Both the position numbers and the translations under genes were made by a program. The notes beneath the pieces are model-generated. The model had not been told where the DNA came from and made no database searches. It saw only the letters and a list, made by a program, of their open reading frames with translations. Positions 18,297 to 27,512 of a DNA stretch of 54,619 bases are shown here, piece by piece; the first letter of the stretch is position 1, and every line of letters starts with the position of its first letter. The DNA is from Gammaproteobacteria bacterium. Lineage in GTDB: Bacteria > Pseudomonadota > Gammaproteobacteria > Steroidobacterales > Steroidobacteraceae. The stretch lies in the NCBI GenBank assembly GCA_028293805.1, contig JAQGOC010000334.1:1-54619 (forward strand). Reading direction: 5' to 3'.

Positions 18297-19000
18297 ACGG
18301 GATCCTCATGCGCTGCGCTCTTCTCGAGCGCCCTGCGCGACTGTTCCGCGGATTCGCCGGACTGCGAGCCCGCTGTGTTGGGTCTGGAAGAAAACTTCGA
18401 GTCGGTGCCGCTCGACTGCGGGGCGGTACTGCGCACCGCCGCCGCGAACTTCGCTATCTCGGCCGGATCCTTGACACCCGGGCGTGCCTCCACCCCGCTC
18501 GATACGTCCACACCGAAAGGTTGTACTGCTGCAATGGCGGATGCAACGTTGGCAGCATTCAGGCCGCCTGCAAGCACCAACTCCGTGCGACGCGCGACGC
18601 GGCGCGCCGTTATCCAATCACAGGGCATGCCGGCTCCGCTGGCGAGACCCTCGAACAGCACTCGTCCGGGCAACGCGCTCTGTTCGTCGTGACGTCCGCG
18701 CAGTACAGGCAACAGCTCCAGTTCTGTGGGTAGCCGCAACAGGGGGAGATCGACCGCGTCGGTCTGAAGCACGTCGGGCTTGAATCCCGCCAGAATGTCA
18801 TCGAGCGCCTGCTGCCCGGGATGCCGGGTAACGGCAACGCAGCGGACGCGTCCTCGTGCTGGCGCCGCGAGCCGTGCGGCCATCTCCGGCGTCACCTGGC
18901 GAACGGAGTCCGCGAAGACGAAGCCGAGCGCATCGACGCCGGCATCGAGGGCCGCCGCAACCGCCTCAGGAGTCGTCATGCCGCAGATTTTGAGCCACAT
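18293..19000 (-). CDS. trpF: Phosphoribosylanthranilate isomerase
   Basis: TrpF performs the Amadori rearrangement of phosphoribosylanthranilate. ATG 19000 is used because it gives the canonical N-terminus [14 protein letters not shown] with catalytic Cys6; the frame is open further upstream but that part overlaps trpC. Catalytic Asp is in [11 protein letters not shown], and [10 protein letters not shown] is the phosphate site. At 235 aa it is about 30 residues longer than usual: a Ser/Gln/Glu-rich tail (about 203-235) follows the barrel and its coding DNA runs into the trpB start (ATGA 18293-18296). It starts 4 bp after the trpC stop. Confidence 0.94.
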   Translation of the reverse strand: MWLKICGMTTPEAVAAALDAGVDALGFVFADSVRQVTPEMAARLAAPARGRVRCVAVTRHPGQQALDDILAGFKPDVLQTDAVDLPLLRLPTELELLPVLRGRHDEQSALPGRVLFEGLASGAGMPCDWITARRVARRTELVLAGGLNAANVASAIAAVQPFGVDVSSGVEARPGVKDPAEIAKFAAAVRSTAPQSSGTDSKFSSRPNTAGSQSGESAEQSRRALEKSAAHEDPV

Positions 19001-19004
19001 TGCC

Positions 19005-19883
19005 TTACCCGACCCTTTTCCCGTCTTGCCCGGGAGCGAGTGCCGGAGGCGATGACGAGCGCGCCGCACGCCCCGCTTGCAACATTGCGCCGGCCAATGC
19101 ACCGGGGTCTCCCCCCTGCATGAGCGCGCTGCCGACCAGAACCAGGTCGTAACCTGCGGCCGCGACGCGCCGCGCATCATCGGCCGATCCAACACCACTC
19201 TCCGCAATACGGGGCACGCGGGTGGGCAAGAGATGCACCAGCTCGTCAAGCCGCCGCGGAACAATCTGCAGCGTAGCAAGATCCCGACAGTTCACCCCGG
19301 CCAACAGCTCGACAGCATTGCCGGCATGGCGGTCGACGATCGCATGCATCAGCTCGATGTCGCTTGCGTCAAAGGCCTCCAGGAGAACGAACAGCCCCAG
19401 CGTCCGCGCCCGATCGAGCAGCGCGTCCAGCTCCTCTTGCGGCAACATGCGCAGGATGACCAGAACACCGCCGGCGCCGGCCATTCGCGCTTCGCTGACC
19501 TGATAAGGGTCGACGAGAAAATCCTTGCGCATGGCAGGCACACGTAACGGCTCCAGCGCGCGGACAGCGAGCTCGAGGTGCGCCATTGAACCGTCGAAGC
19601 GGCTCGGCTCCGTCAGGACCGACACTGCGGCGGCGCCAGCGCGTGCGTAAGCAGTCACACGCGCTCCAACATTTTCGTCTGTCGACTTGAGTTGTCCGAC
19701 TGCCGGCGAGCGCAGCTTGAGCTCCGCGATGAGGTCGAAGCCAGTGCGATCGCGCCGTAACGGTGGCGGCGGCGGACTCGAGAGCGCACGCGCCAGCAGA
19801 TCAGCTTCCGAGCAGGCCAGCTTGGCCAGTTTCACTCGCTCGCGGCTGCCGGCGGCCATCTGCTCGAGAAAGTGCTCGCTCAT
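19005..19883 (-). CDS. trpC: Indole-3-glycerol phosphate synthase
   Basis: TrpC closes the indole ring of CdRP to give indole-3-glycerol phosphate. It is 292 aa, with a stand-alone TIM barrel not fused to TrpF. Catalytic residues fit the family: Glu and Lys of LIAELKLRSP, Lys of MRKDFLVDPYQ, Glu of FVLLEAF, Asn of GVNCRDL (Cys replaces the usual second Asn) and Glu-Ser of IAESGVG. A Pro-rich stretch near residues 37-41 and a Ser/Pro/Ala-rich C-terminal tail are additions. The start overlaps the trpD stop as ATGA (19880-19883). Confidence 0.96.
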   Translation of the reverse strand: MSEHFLEQMAAGSRERVKLAKLACSEADLLARALSSPPPPPLRRDRTGFDLIAELKLRSPAVGQLKSTDENVGARVTAYARAGAAAVSVLTEPSRFDGSMAHLELAVRALEPLRVPAMRKDFLVDPYQVSEARMAGAGGVLVILRMLPQEELDALLDRARTLGLFVLLEAFDASDIELMHAIVDRHAGNAVELLAGVNCRDLATLQIVPRRLDELVHLLPTRVPRIAESGVGSADDARRVAAAGYDLVLVGSALMQGGDPGALAGAMLQAGRAARSSSPPALAPGQDGKRVG

Positions 19884-20951
19884 GGTGCCCGTTCCAACCC
19901 GATGACCGGATCGGCCCTTTCGGTTCTCGCCGTGGACTGCGACCCATTGACCGGGGCTACGTTGGCAAGCGCCTGCAGCACCCGCCTGGCGGCACCGCTG
20001 TCGATGGCGTGTTTCGCGCGTTCCACCCCTTCACGGGGGTGTTGCACCACCCCTGCCACTTCCAGCGCGAGCGCTGCCCCGAGAAGGAGGCAATCCCGGT
20101 GCGGCCCGCGATCCTCGCCGTACAACACGGCCCGAAGTGCATTCGCGTTATGTTGCGCATTGCCGCCCGCAAGGTCAGCGGCAATACAGGGTTCAAATCC
20201 ATAATCCTGTGGCGTGCGCGTCGCTACCTCGACGCGGCCCGGATGAACATCGAAGACGGTAAACGAGCCGAGGGGTGTCGGCTCGTCCCAGCCCTCGGCT
20301 CCGTGGACGACGAATGTCCGCTCGATCGGCATACCCGCGATCGTCTGCGCAATGAGCTTTGCGGCGTCGAGACTGAACGCGCCTATGAGGTGAAAGGGCG
20401 GCTCGGCGGGGTTCGTCAGCGGGCCCAGGATATTGAAGATGGTGCGCACGCCGAGCGCCGCACGAATCGGCGCCACCGCCTGCATTGCCGGATGGTAGTG
20501 AGGAGCGAACAGGAACGTGAACTGGGTGGCGGCGAGACAATCACCGACGGCCTGCTCATCGAGCGGCACTTTCAGACCGAGGGCTTCGAGCACATCCGCG
20601 CTGCCGGCACGGCTCGATATCGAGCGATTACCATGCTTGAGCACCGGAACGCCACATGCGGCCGTCAACAACGCGGTGCCTGTTGAGATGTTGACGCTGC
20701 CAGAGCCGTCGCCGCCGGTTCCAACTATGTCGATCGCGGGCAATCCCTCAGGAACTCGCGGCCGCCGCGCCAATCGGCGCATCGCGTAGGCGAATCCGCG
20801 GACCTCGTCCGCGACGACACCCTTCGTGCGCAGCGCGGCCAGAATCGCGCCCGCCATGGCCGGCGCGCCATTGGGATTCGTCAGGTGTGTGAGCAGATCT
20901 TCCGCTTCCGACTGCGAAAGATCGCGCCGCTCCAGCAGGCGCTCGAGGAGC

Positions 20952-20968
<17 letters not shown>
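19880..20968 (-). CDS. trpD: Anthranilate phosphoribosyltransferase
   Basis: TrpD transfers phosphoribose from PRPP to anthranilate. ATG 20968 ([13 protein letters not shown]) gives 362 aa and a standard first helix; an in-frame start at 21019 would add 17 residues and overlap trpG further. The PRPP loop is [16 protein letters not shown] (a variant of GTGGDGxNTFN), followed by [21 protein letters not shown]. Even the shorter start overlaps the trpG stop by 17 nt. The C-terminus is about 20 residues longer than typical. Confidence 0.95.
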
Positions 20969-21577
<609 letters not shown>

Positions 21578-21581
<4 letters not shown>

Positions 21582-22963
21582 AACCCCTCCTCCGCTAGCT
21601 CCAACGCACTTACCATCGCCGCGCTCTTGGCAAGAACTTCTTCGTGCTCGGTTTGCGGCACGCTGTCGGCAACGATTCCGGCACCCGCCTGATAGCTGTA
21701 TTCGTCACCCCGGAATACCAGGGTTCGGATGGTGATGGCATGATCCATGTCGCCCCGCGCTCCGAAGTAACCGACTGTGCCGCCGTACAGTCCCCGGCTC
21801 ACCGGTTCCAACTCGTCGATGATCTGCATCGCGCGAACTTTGGGTGCACCGACGAGTGTCCCCGCGGGAAATGCAGCCGCGAACAGGTCGAAGGCGTCGC
21901 ATTCCGGGGCGAGCTCGCCGTTGACACCGCTCACGATGTGCATGACGTGGCTGTAGCGCTCGATCGAGCGGTAGGGATCAACCTTCACACTGCCTGCGCG
22001 AGCCACGCGACCGAGATCGTTGCGAGCCAGGTCGACGAGCATGATGTGCTCCGCGTTTTCCTTGGGATCCGCGCGCAGCTCTGCCTCGCGCGCGACATCT
22101 ACGCCGGGATCATCTGAGCGGGGCCGCGTCCCCGCGATCGGCCGCAATTGCGCCTGGCCGCCTTTCAATTTCACCAGAGCCTCGGGCGATGAACCTACGA
22201 CCGTTACATCACCCAGGGCGCAGTAATACATGTAGGGTGACGGATTGATGAGCCGCAGCGCTCGATAGGCCTGGAACGGATCGAGCTCGTGCCGGCCGGA
22301 AAATCGCGTGGACAGGACGAGCTGGTAAACATCCCCCGCGGCGATGTGCTCCTGAGTGCGCTTGACGCCACTCATGTAGTCGGCGCGGCTGTAGGCCGGA
22401 GTCGGTGGCGAATATCGCCCGGCGCGCACGCCGTTCGGCAGTGCCCCGCGCAGGGCGCGTATCACTTCTTTACGTAATGAGCGCCGCTCCTCGTCGGAGC
22501 CGGCATGAACCAGCGCTATGCCACGTGTCAGGTGATCGAACACCAGCAAGGAGCGCGGTGCCACATAGTGCAGAGCGGGCACGCCGCTTTCGAGCCCGGT
22601 TCGGGCGGAGAGGCGTTCGAAGAACCGCACGACATCATAAGAGGCATAGCCGACGAGACCGCCCGCGAGCGGCACACCGGGTATGTCCGGCCGCGGTTGT
22701 GGTGCGCGCCCGAGCGCGTAGCGCAATCCGGAAAGAAGCTCGGCGCTCGTGCCGGGGATCGGCCGTCTCTGGCCGTCGATCAGGAATCCGTCTCGATCGA
22801 GGCGCACTTCGAGGCCGTTACCGAAGCCGATGAACGAGTAACGCGCGAGACGCTCACCGCCTTCCACGCTCTCCAGAAGGAAGCGCGGCTCGAATGCGGC
22901 GAGCTTCATGAACGCCGAGACGGGCGTATCGAGATCGCCCGATATATCGAATGGCGGTTTCAA
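21578..22963 (-). CDS. trpE: Anthranilate synthase component I
   Basis: TrpE converts chorismate to anthranilate. At 461 aa it is somewhat shorter than typical. The tryptophan feedback motif [17 protein letters not shown] lies near residues 28-44, and the chorismate-binding domain follows with [42 protein letters not shown] and [13 protein letters not shown]. The feedback motif suggests allosteric control of the pathway in addition to the attenuator upstream. It is the first structural gene of the operon, with about 25 nt between the attenuator U-tract and its ATG. Confidence 0.96.
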
Positions 22964-22986
22964 CGCCTTCTCCCTCTTGCAGACAA

Positions 22987-23087
22987 TAAAAAACCCATCC
23001 CCGGGGTGATCCGGAGATGGGTTTTCGGAGCCGTGAGATTCTTAAAGTCGCGAGAAACTAGCGGGCCGCCCACTCCGTTACGAAGTG
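22987..23087 (-). promoter_or_regulatory. trp operon transcription attenuator
   Basis: Read on the minus strand, three mutually exclusive stems are visible. Segment 1 (CACTTCG, 23081-23087) pairs with segment 2 (CGGAGTG, 23071-23077). The 2:3 antiterminator pairs CGGAGTGGG (23069-23077) with CCCATCTCCG (23012-23021), with one bulged base. The 3:4 terminator pairs AAACCCATC with GATGGGTTT (22991-23024) and ends in a run of six T then ATT (22985-22993). This is the classic layout in which ribosome stalling at Trp codons favours 2:3 and lets transcription enter trpE. Confidence 0.9.
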
Positions 23088-23131
23088 CGCCACCACCAGA
23101 AGCTGAAGCTGTTCACAGACTGCTGCGACAT
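23078..23131 (-). CDS. trpL: trp operon leader peptide
   Basis: The ORF encodes a 17-residue peptide, MSQQSVNSFSFWWWRTS, ending in TAA. Codons 12-14 are three consecutive TGG, and the stop codon lies between attenuator segments 1 and 2, exactly where stalling would free segment 2. No Shine-Dalgarno sequence is seen, and the predicted promoter puts +1 within a few bases of the ATG. Translation from a leaderless or near-leaderless mRNA is therefore likely, as known for some alphaproteobacterial trpL genes. Confidence 0.9.
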   Translation of the reverse strand: MSQQSVNSFSFWWWRTS

Positions 23132-23140
23132 TTGCGGCCG

Positions 23141-23170
23141 AGTATCGCCGGGGCCCGGCTTGGCCGTCAA
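23141..23170 (-). promoter_or_regulatory. Predicted trp promoter
   Basis: On the minus strand, -35 TTGACG (23165-23170) and -10 GATACT (23141-23146) are separated by 18 bp. Nine bases (CGGCCGCAA) separate the -10 from the trpL ATG, so transcription should begin 0-3 nt before that codon. No clear TrpR-type operator is seen. Confidence 0.7.
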
Positions 23171-23294
23171 GAAATTGCAGCGGTCCGCGTGAACCCCCCC
23201 GGGAGAGCGCGCCCGCGCCACTAGCTCACGGTGCTCGGGCGGAGGCTTCGGCTAAAATGGCGGCCCCTATCGGCCGGACGCGAACGTGAACCCA

Positions 23295-23636
23295 ATGAGT
23301 TTCAAAGAACTGCTCGAGAGCTGGCGCGAGAACGCGGCCCAACCGCACACCGCGACGCAATATGCCGTCCGCCTGCCCGTCGATGCCGCCGCACGGCTCG
23401 CGGCGCTGGCCGAAATGTTCCCCGGCCGTTCGGCCGAGCAGCTCATCACCGATCTCCTCGGCGCCGCGCTGCAGGAAGTGGAGACCTCGATGCCCTACGT
23501 CGCGGGCAGGAAAGTCATTTCCAACGATGAGCAGGGCGATCCCATCTACGAGGACGTCGGGCTCACGCCGCGCTTCATCGAGCTCACGCGCAAGAACCGC
23601 AAAAGGCTCGAGGCCGAGCTTCCGAAAGCCAAGTGA
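23295..23636 (+). CDS. Conserved small protein, unknown function
   Basis: The 113-aa protein from ATG 23295 (MSFKELLESWRENAA; a GTG at 23286 adds three residues). It is charged and soluble. The middle (VRLPVDAAARLAALAEMFPG then EQLITDLLGAALQEVE) resembles a short strand followed by two helices, as in ribbon-helix-helix-like folds. The C-terminal part has DEQGDPIYEDVG and LTPRFIELTRKN. Similar small proteins in pseudomonads carry tentative pilus-related names; I see no evidence for such a role here. A possible -10 TAAAAT is at 23252-23257. It is divergent from the trp operon. Confidence 0.72.
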   Translation: MSFKELLESWRENAAQPHTATQYAVRLPVDAAARLAALAEMFPGRSAEQLITDLLGAALQEVETSMPYVAGRKVISNDEQGDPIYEDVGLTPRFIELTRKNRKRLEAELPKAK

Positions 23637-23751
23637 GATCCGCGTTCCACACCGGACTGTGGCGGGTATCGAGCGGAACTTGGATATGGGAACGACGTTC
23701 CAAACCAGGAGCGTTCGGCGTTCGCTTCGAACGTAGGAGTGTCCCTCTTCA

Positions 23752-24243
23752 ATGAAGCTTCACAGTGGAATGCAACGAGACGAGATCAGTGACCTGTTCA
23801 AGGGAATCGTAGCCGGGGGAGTGGCCACAGGCGTGCTCTCCCTCGTGATGCTGATGATCGGAGCCACCGGCTTCGAGCCGCAGCTGGAACTGCCACGCCT
23901 GCTGCTGATCGTCGTAGACGAACCGGCCGACCGCGCGTTGGGCTGGATTCTCCACATTGCGATCGGATCGGTGCTGCTGGGCGGCCTGTTTGCCTACATC
24001 CAGCCGCGTCTGCACGCGAATAGCCACACCAAGAAGGGCATTTTGTACGCGCTGATTGCGTGGCTCATCATGATGCTGGTGTTCCTCCCGGCGGCCGGCG
24101 CTGGATACTTCGGTTTTCAGCTCTCATTGCTCGCGCCCCTCGTGATGCTCGGGTTGCACGTCGTCTATGGCACCGTTCTGGGCTGGACGTACGGCAAGCT
24201 CTCGCCCACTCACAGTCCGTTCACGCACCATCATCCGGCCTGA
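23752..24243 (+). CDS. Small inner-membrane protein, unknown
   Basis: The 163-aa protein has four clear hydrophobic segments (about residues 18-38, 63-83, 99-119, 125-147), a cytosolic-looking N-terminus with charged residues (MQRDEISDLFK), and a His-rich tail (THHHPA). Glycine-rich first helix GIVAGGVATGVLSLVMLMIG. It resembles the DUF6789-type membrane proteins, a tentative assignment. It lies alone between a small conserved gene and yajQ; no function can be assigned. Confidence 0.7.
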   Translation: MKLHSGMQRDEISDLFKGIVAGGVATGVLSLVMLMIGATGFEPQLELPRLLLIVVDEPADRALGWILHIAIGSVLLGGLFAYIQPRLHANSHTKKGILYALIAWLIMMLVFLPAAGAGYFGFQLSLLAPLVMLGLHVVYGTVLGWTYGKLSPTHSPFTHHHPA

Positions 24244-24312
24244 GCGTACTCTGGCTCCCGGGGCGGGAGCGCGGCACAATCCCGGTTCACTGGGAGTCTC
24301 AAGGCCATCACC

Positions 24313-24795
24313 ATGCCGTCCTTCGATACCGTTTCCGAGGTCAACGCCCACGAAGTGGCGAATGCGATCGACCAGGCGAATCGCGAGCTGGGACAGCGCT
24401 TCGATTTCAAGGACAGCGGCGCACGTTACGAGCTCGAGGAGCTCACCGTCACGCTGCACGCGCAGGTGGATTTTCAGCTCAAGCAGATGTTGGATATTTT
24501 GAAGGGACGTCTGGGCAAGCGGGGGATCGACATTGCCTGCCTGGACGTGAAAGAGCCGCGCACGACCCTGGCGACCGCGCAGCAGGAAGTGCTGCTCAAA
24601 CAGGGCATTGATCAGGAAACGGGCAAGAAGCTGGCGAAGCTCGTCAAGGACTCCAAGCTCAAGGTGCAGGCGAGCCTGCAGGGCGACAAATTGCGGGTCA
24701 CGGGCAAGAGCCGCGACGACCTCCAGGCGGCGATGCAAATGCTGCGCACCTCCAAGGTCGAGGTGCCATTGCAGTTCAATAATTTTCGCGACTGA
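24313..24795 (+). CDS. yajQ: YajQ family nucleotide-binding protein
   Basis: The 160-aa protein matches the whole family: MPSFDTVSEVNAHEVANAID, a QRFDFKDSGARYEL strand, a central helix KQMLDILKGRLGKRGI and the C-terminal VEVPLQFNNFRD. Members bind RNA, nucleotides or, in Xanthomonas and others, cyclic di-GMP and act as effectors together with transcription factors. The window encodes several other c-di-GMP-related proteins, but far away. Its 3' end overlaps the convergent btuF-like gene by 20 bp. Confidence 0.95.
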   Translation: MPSFDTVSEVNAHEVANAIDQANRELGQRFDFKDSGARYELEELTVTLHAQVDFQLKQMLDILKGRLGKRGIDIACLDVKEPRTTLATAQQEVLLKQGIDQETGKKLAKLVKDSKLKVQASLQGDKLRVTGKSRDDLQAAMQMLRTSKVEVPLQFNNFRD

Positions 24796-25666
24796 CGCGC
24801 GCCAGGTCCCTACACAATCCTTCCGTGGCATCGATGACGCTGGGCCCGAGTCGGCTCAGCCTCTGATCCTCGAACGCGATGAGCCGCCCGGTCCGGACCG
24901 CTTTCAGGCTGCCGAGCCGCCTCCAGTCCGCGAGCCAGCTCGCGCCTTCGCCCGGCGGGGCGGCGGCGACGATAATGTCGGGATTGCGCGCGATCGCCGC
25001 TTCTGTATCGATCACCGGTCCCAGATCTTTCAGGTCGCCGAATACATTCCGTGCGCCGCAAAGGGTCAGCGCATCGCTCATCAGGTGCGTGCCACCGACC
25101 GTGTAGATCGGACGATTCCAGACTTCCAGCAGTACGGTCGGGTGTTTGTTCCTGCCGTACTCACGGGTGAGCCGCGCCAGGTGGCTCTCCACGTCCCGTG
25201 CAGCTCGTTCCGCGACGACGTTTTCGCCGGTCAGCTCGCCAAGCCGCCGCAAGGAAGCCGGCAGATCAGTGAGCCTGTTGACCTGCTGGCGATAGATCGG
25301 AATGCCCAGCAAGGCAATTTTTTCGATCTGCGCCGGATTGCCGCCGCCGGGCCAGACGACCACGACGTCCGGATGCAATGCGACCAGACGCTCCATATCG
25401 ACCGACGTAACGTCGCCAATACGGGGAACGTCTTTTGCCGCCGCCGGCTCGTCGGCAAACTCGACAGTGGCAATGACATGCGCGCCAGCTCCCGCTGCAA
25501 AAAGCATTTCGGTCGCGCTGGGCGCCAGACTGACGATGCGCTGGGGCGGCTTGGGAATAGTGACGCGCTGGCCGGTATCGTCGTGGACGATCAGTGGCGC
25601 AGCTTGTGCCACCGTCCAAGCCCCGAGAGCGATCCAAAGAGCCAGGGCAGCAGGATGTCTGAACAT
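24776..25666 (-). CDS. Periplasmic binding protein, BtuF/FhuD-type
   Basis: The 296-aa protein has a signal peptide (about residues 1-22, ending AQA). It has the class III binding-protein fold: RIVSLAPSATEMLFAAGAG, GDVTSVDMERLVALHPDVVV, a long linking helix (about 125-155) and PDIIVAAAPPGEG. This is the family binding cobalamin, haem or siderophores for ABC import. No permease or ATPase gene lies nearby, so it probably works with components encoded elsewhere. It starts 13 bp after the NUDIX gene stop, in a possible operon from ahpC. Confidence 0.82.
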   Translation of the reverse strand: MFRHPAALALWIALGAWTVAQAAPLIVHDDTGQRVTIPKPPQRIVSLAPSATEMLFAAGAGAHVIATVEFADEPAAAKDVPRIGDVTSVDMERLVALHPDVVVVWPGGGNPAQIEKIALLGIPIYRQQVNRLTDLPASLRRLGELTGENVVAERAARDVESHLARLTREYGRNKHPTVLLEVWNRPIYTVGGTHLMSDALTLCGARNVFGDLKDLGPVIDTEAAIARNPDIIVAAAPPGEGASWLADWRRLGSLKAVRTGRLIAFEDQRLSRLGPSVIDATEGLCRDLARVSRENY

Positions 25667-25679
25667 GGATCCAATCCAA

Positions 25680-26129
25680 TCATTCGCGCGGCGCGTCGGG
25701 GATGCCGATGGTCTGGGCTGCCCAGCGAACGATGGGCTCGACGCGAGGTGAGGATAGCGCGAGGGCGGTGGGGAAATTGACCCAGCGCGCCTCGTTGTGC
25801 TCCGGTCGCCCGAGCTCAGCGCTCACCGGTAGAGTGATCCCATCGGTGTGTGTCTCAGCGATGTAGTAGCGCGCGACTTTATTGTTGCTGTAAGGGGCGG
25901 TCTCGCAACACTCGGGTCCCCAATTGAATTCCAGGTCATCGATCAGGGTTTCCTCGCGAACTTCGCGCTGGGCAGCCGCCAGAGGCGCCTCGCCGGGCTC
26001 GACGATGCCCTTGGGAAAATCCCAGTTGCGATAGGCGCGCAACATCAGGAACAGCCACCCGGCGGGCGTGCGCCTGACGACGACCACTCCGGCAGAAAGG
26101 CGCGGCGCGCGGGCGGTTCGCACAGGCAT
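25680..26129 (-). CDS. NUDIX hydrolase
   Basis: The 149-aa protein has a complete Nudix box, GIVEPGEAPLAAAQREVREE, followed by T (about residues 40-60), with the catalytic REVREE glutamates. The surrounding fold (WLFLMLRAYRNWDFPKG, ETAPYSNNKVARYYIAET) resembles the diadenosine tetraphosphate hydrolases of the NUDT2 group, which would remove stress-linked dinucleotides; the substrate is inferred. It lies between ahpD and the binding-protein gene on the same strand. Confidence 0.87.
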   Translation of the reverse strand: MPVRTARAPRLSAGVVVVRRTPAGWLFLMLRAYRNWDFPKGIVEPGEAPLAAAQREVREETLIDDLEFNWGPECCETAPYSNNKVARYYIAETHTDGITLPVSAELGRPEHNEARWVNFPTALALSSPRVEPIVRWAAQTIGIPDAPRE

Positions 26130-26185
26130 TGTTTACCCTCTACCCGCTCGCACCCGGCGCCATCGCGCGAGCGGGCAATCATGTG

Positions 26186-26752
26186 CTACGCGGCTTTGAC
26201 TTCCTCCACGGCGCCCTGTGCTTTGGCGCTTTCCAGCACCCCTGCGACCGCATGCACCGCAGCGGCGATGCGCACTGCGCTCTGCACCGCTTCCCGGGTG
26301 AAGTCATGCTTTCGCAGCTGGCGCTCGTGCGAAGCCGCGCACGTGCCACATCCATTGATAGCAGAAACCGCAAGCGAGAGCAGCTCGAAATCGACCTTGT
26401 CGATGCCCGGGTTGCCGATGACGTTCATCCGAAGACGGGCCGGCAGTTGCGCGTATTCCGGATCGTCCACCAGATGCAGGAACCGGTAGTAGATGTTGTT
26501 CATGCCCATGATAGCGGCGGCCGCGCGCGCGCCGTTTACATAGGCGGCATCGAGATGAGCTGTGGCGAGCGCTTCGATGTCGCGGGTCAGTTCCGGGTTG
26601 CGCGAGGCGATGGCCGAGGCCAGCGCCACGGCCCAGATCTGCTTTTCGGACAGGCCGGGAGCACCCGAGGGCGTGAGCACGGAGCCGAGGTTCAGCTTCA
26701 GATCGCGCGCGTAATCCGGAATGGCGGCGCGCAGGGCATCGAGAGTAGTCAT
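26186..26752 (-). CDS. ahpD: Alkyl hydroperoxide reductase AhpD-like (carboxymuconolactone decarboxylase family)
   Basis: The 188-aa all-helical protein from ATG 26752 (MTTLDALRAAIPD); the open frame extends upstream with no recognisable sequence. It carries the AhpD active-site motif CGTCAASHE with Cys135, Cys138 and His142, plus the upstream Glu of LLSLAVSAINGC region. AhpD re-reduces AhpC using lipoyl-based or other thiols. It follows ahpC by 90 bp on the same strand and no ahpF is present, so it is probably the AhpC reductant and part of the OxyR response. Confidence 0.9.
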   Translation of the reverse strand: MTTLDALRAAIPDYARDLKLNLGSVLTPSGAPGLSEKQIWAVALASAIASRNPELTRDIEALATAHLDAAYVNGARAAAAIMGMNNIYYRFLHLVDDPEYAQLPARLRMNVIGNPGIDKVDFELLSLAVSAINGCGTCAASHERQLRKHDFTREAVQSAVRIAAAVHAVAGVLESAKAQGAVEEVKAA

Positions 26753-26842
26753 TGCGGGGTCCTCCCGTCCCCCGGTCATGCTGCCATGACCGGAAGGACA
26801 GTATTTCATTGAAGGATCAGGCGTGAGCCGGTGTGCTGCTTC

Positions 26843-27382
26843 TCATGCGGCTTTCAGAGTCTCCTCGCCTTGTTTCCAGTTGCAGGGGCAAAGCTCGTCG
26901 GTCTGCAGCGCGTCCAACACGCGAAGCACTTCATCCGGGTTACGGCCGACGTTGAGATCGGTTACGTAAACGAAGCGGATGACACCCTGCGGGTCGACGA
27001 TGAAGGTCGCACGCTGCGCCACACCGGCCTCCGGATCGAGAATCCCGAGGCTCGTGGCCAGCTCGCGCTTGATGTCCGAGAGCATGGGGAAAGGCAGGTT
27101 CTTCAACTCATCCTTGGCATTGCGCCAGGCGAGGTGCACGAACTCGCTGTCGATGCTGACACCGAGCACCTGCGCGTCGCGCGCCTTGAACTCCTTGTCG
27201 AGCTTGCCGAACGCGGCAATCTCGGTGGGACAGACGAAGGTGAAGTCCTTGGGCCAGAAGAACACGATCTTCCACTTGCCCGGGAAGCTGTCGTGGGTGA
27301 ACGGCTCGAACGCCTTGTTCAGGTCGCCCGAGACGACGCCCGTAAGGGAGAATTGCGGAAAACGTTGACCAATGCCGGACAT
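26843..27382 (-). CDS. ahpC: Peroxiredoxin AhpC
   Basis: The 179-aa typical two-cysteine peroxiredoxin has peroxidatic Cys51 in DFTFVCPTEI and a resolving-type cysteine pair at 165 and 167 in ELCPCNW. ATG 27382 (MSGIGQRFPQF) is chosen over the upstream in-frame ATG because AAGGAG (27391-27396) stands 8 nt before it. It reduces hydrogen peroxide and organic peroxides. It is divergent from oxyR across a spacer with an OxyR-type operator and is probably induced by peroxide together with ahpD. Confidence 0.95.
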   Translation of the reverse strand: MSGIGQRFPQFSLTGVVSGDLNKAFEPFTHDSFPGKWKIVFFWPKDFTFVCPTEIAAFGKLDKEFKARDAQVLGVSIDSEFVHLAWRNAKDELKNLPFPMLSDIKRELATSLGILDPEAGVAQRATFIVDPQGVIRFVYVTDLNVGRNPDEVLRVLDALQTDELCPCNWKQGEETLKAA

Positions 27383-27465
27383 GCTGTGAGCTCCTTGGAA
27401 AGAAGGGTCGATGGCCACCCTTGCGGGACTGACCAGATGATGCGGGCACCCCCTCTATCATTCCA

Positions 27466-27502
27466 ATCGATTGACTTTATAATCTCGATAGACGCCATAT
27501 AT
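27466..27502. promoter_or_regulatory. Predicted OxyR operator between ahpC and oxyR
   Basis: The spacer contains ATCG-N7-TTAT-N7-ATAG-N7-ATAT at 27466-27469, 27477-27480, 27488-27491 and 27499-27502. The published OxyR tetrad is ATAG-N7-CTAT-N7-ATAG-N7-CTAT, so 13 of 16 specified bases and all spacings match. It overlaps a perfect inverted repeat CTCGATA-N9-TATCGAG (27484-27506) that ends 7 bp before the oxyR start. Confidence 0.75.
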
Positions 27503-27512
27503 CGAGAGACCC

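Noticed and set aside
17052..18692. 546-aa plus-strand ORF across trpB and trpF
   Set aside because: It is a shadow of trpB/trpF; the sense-strand proteins contain all catalytic residues.
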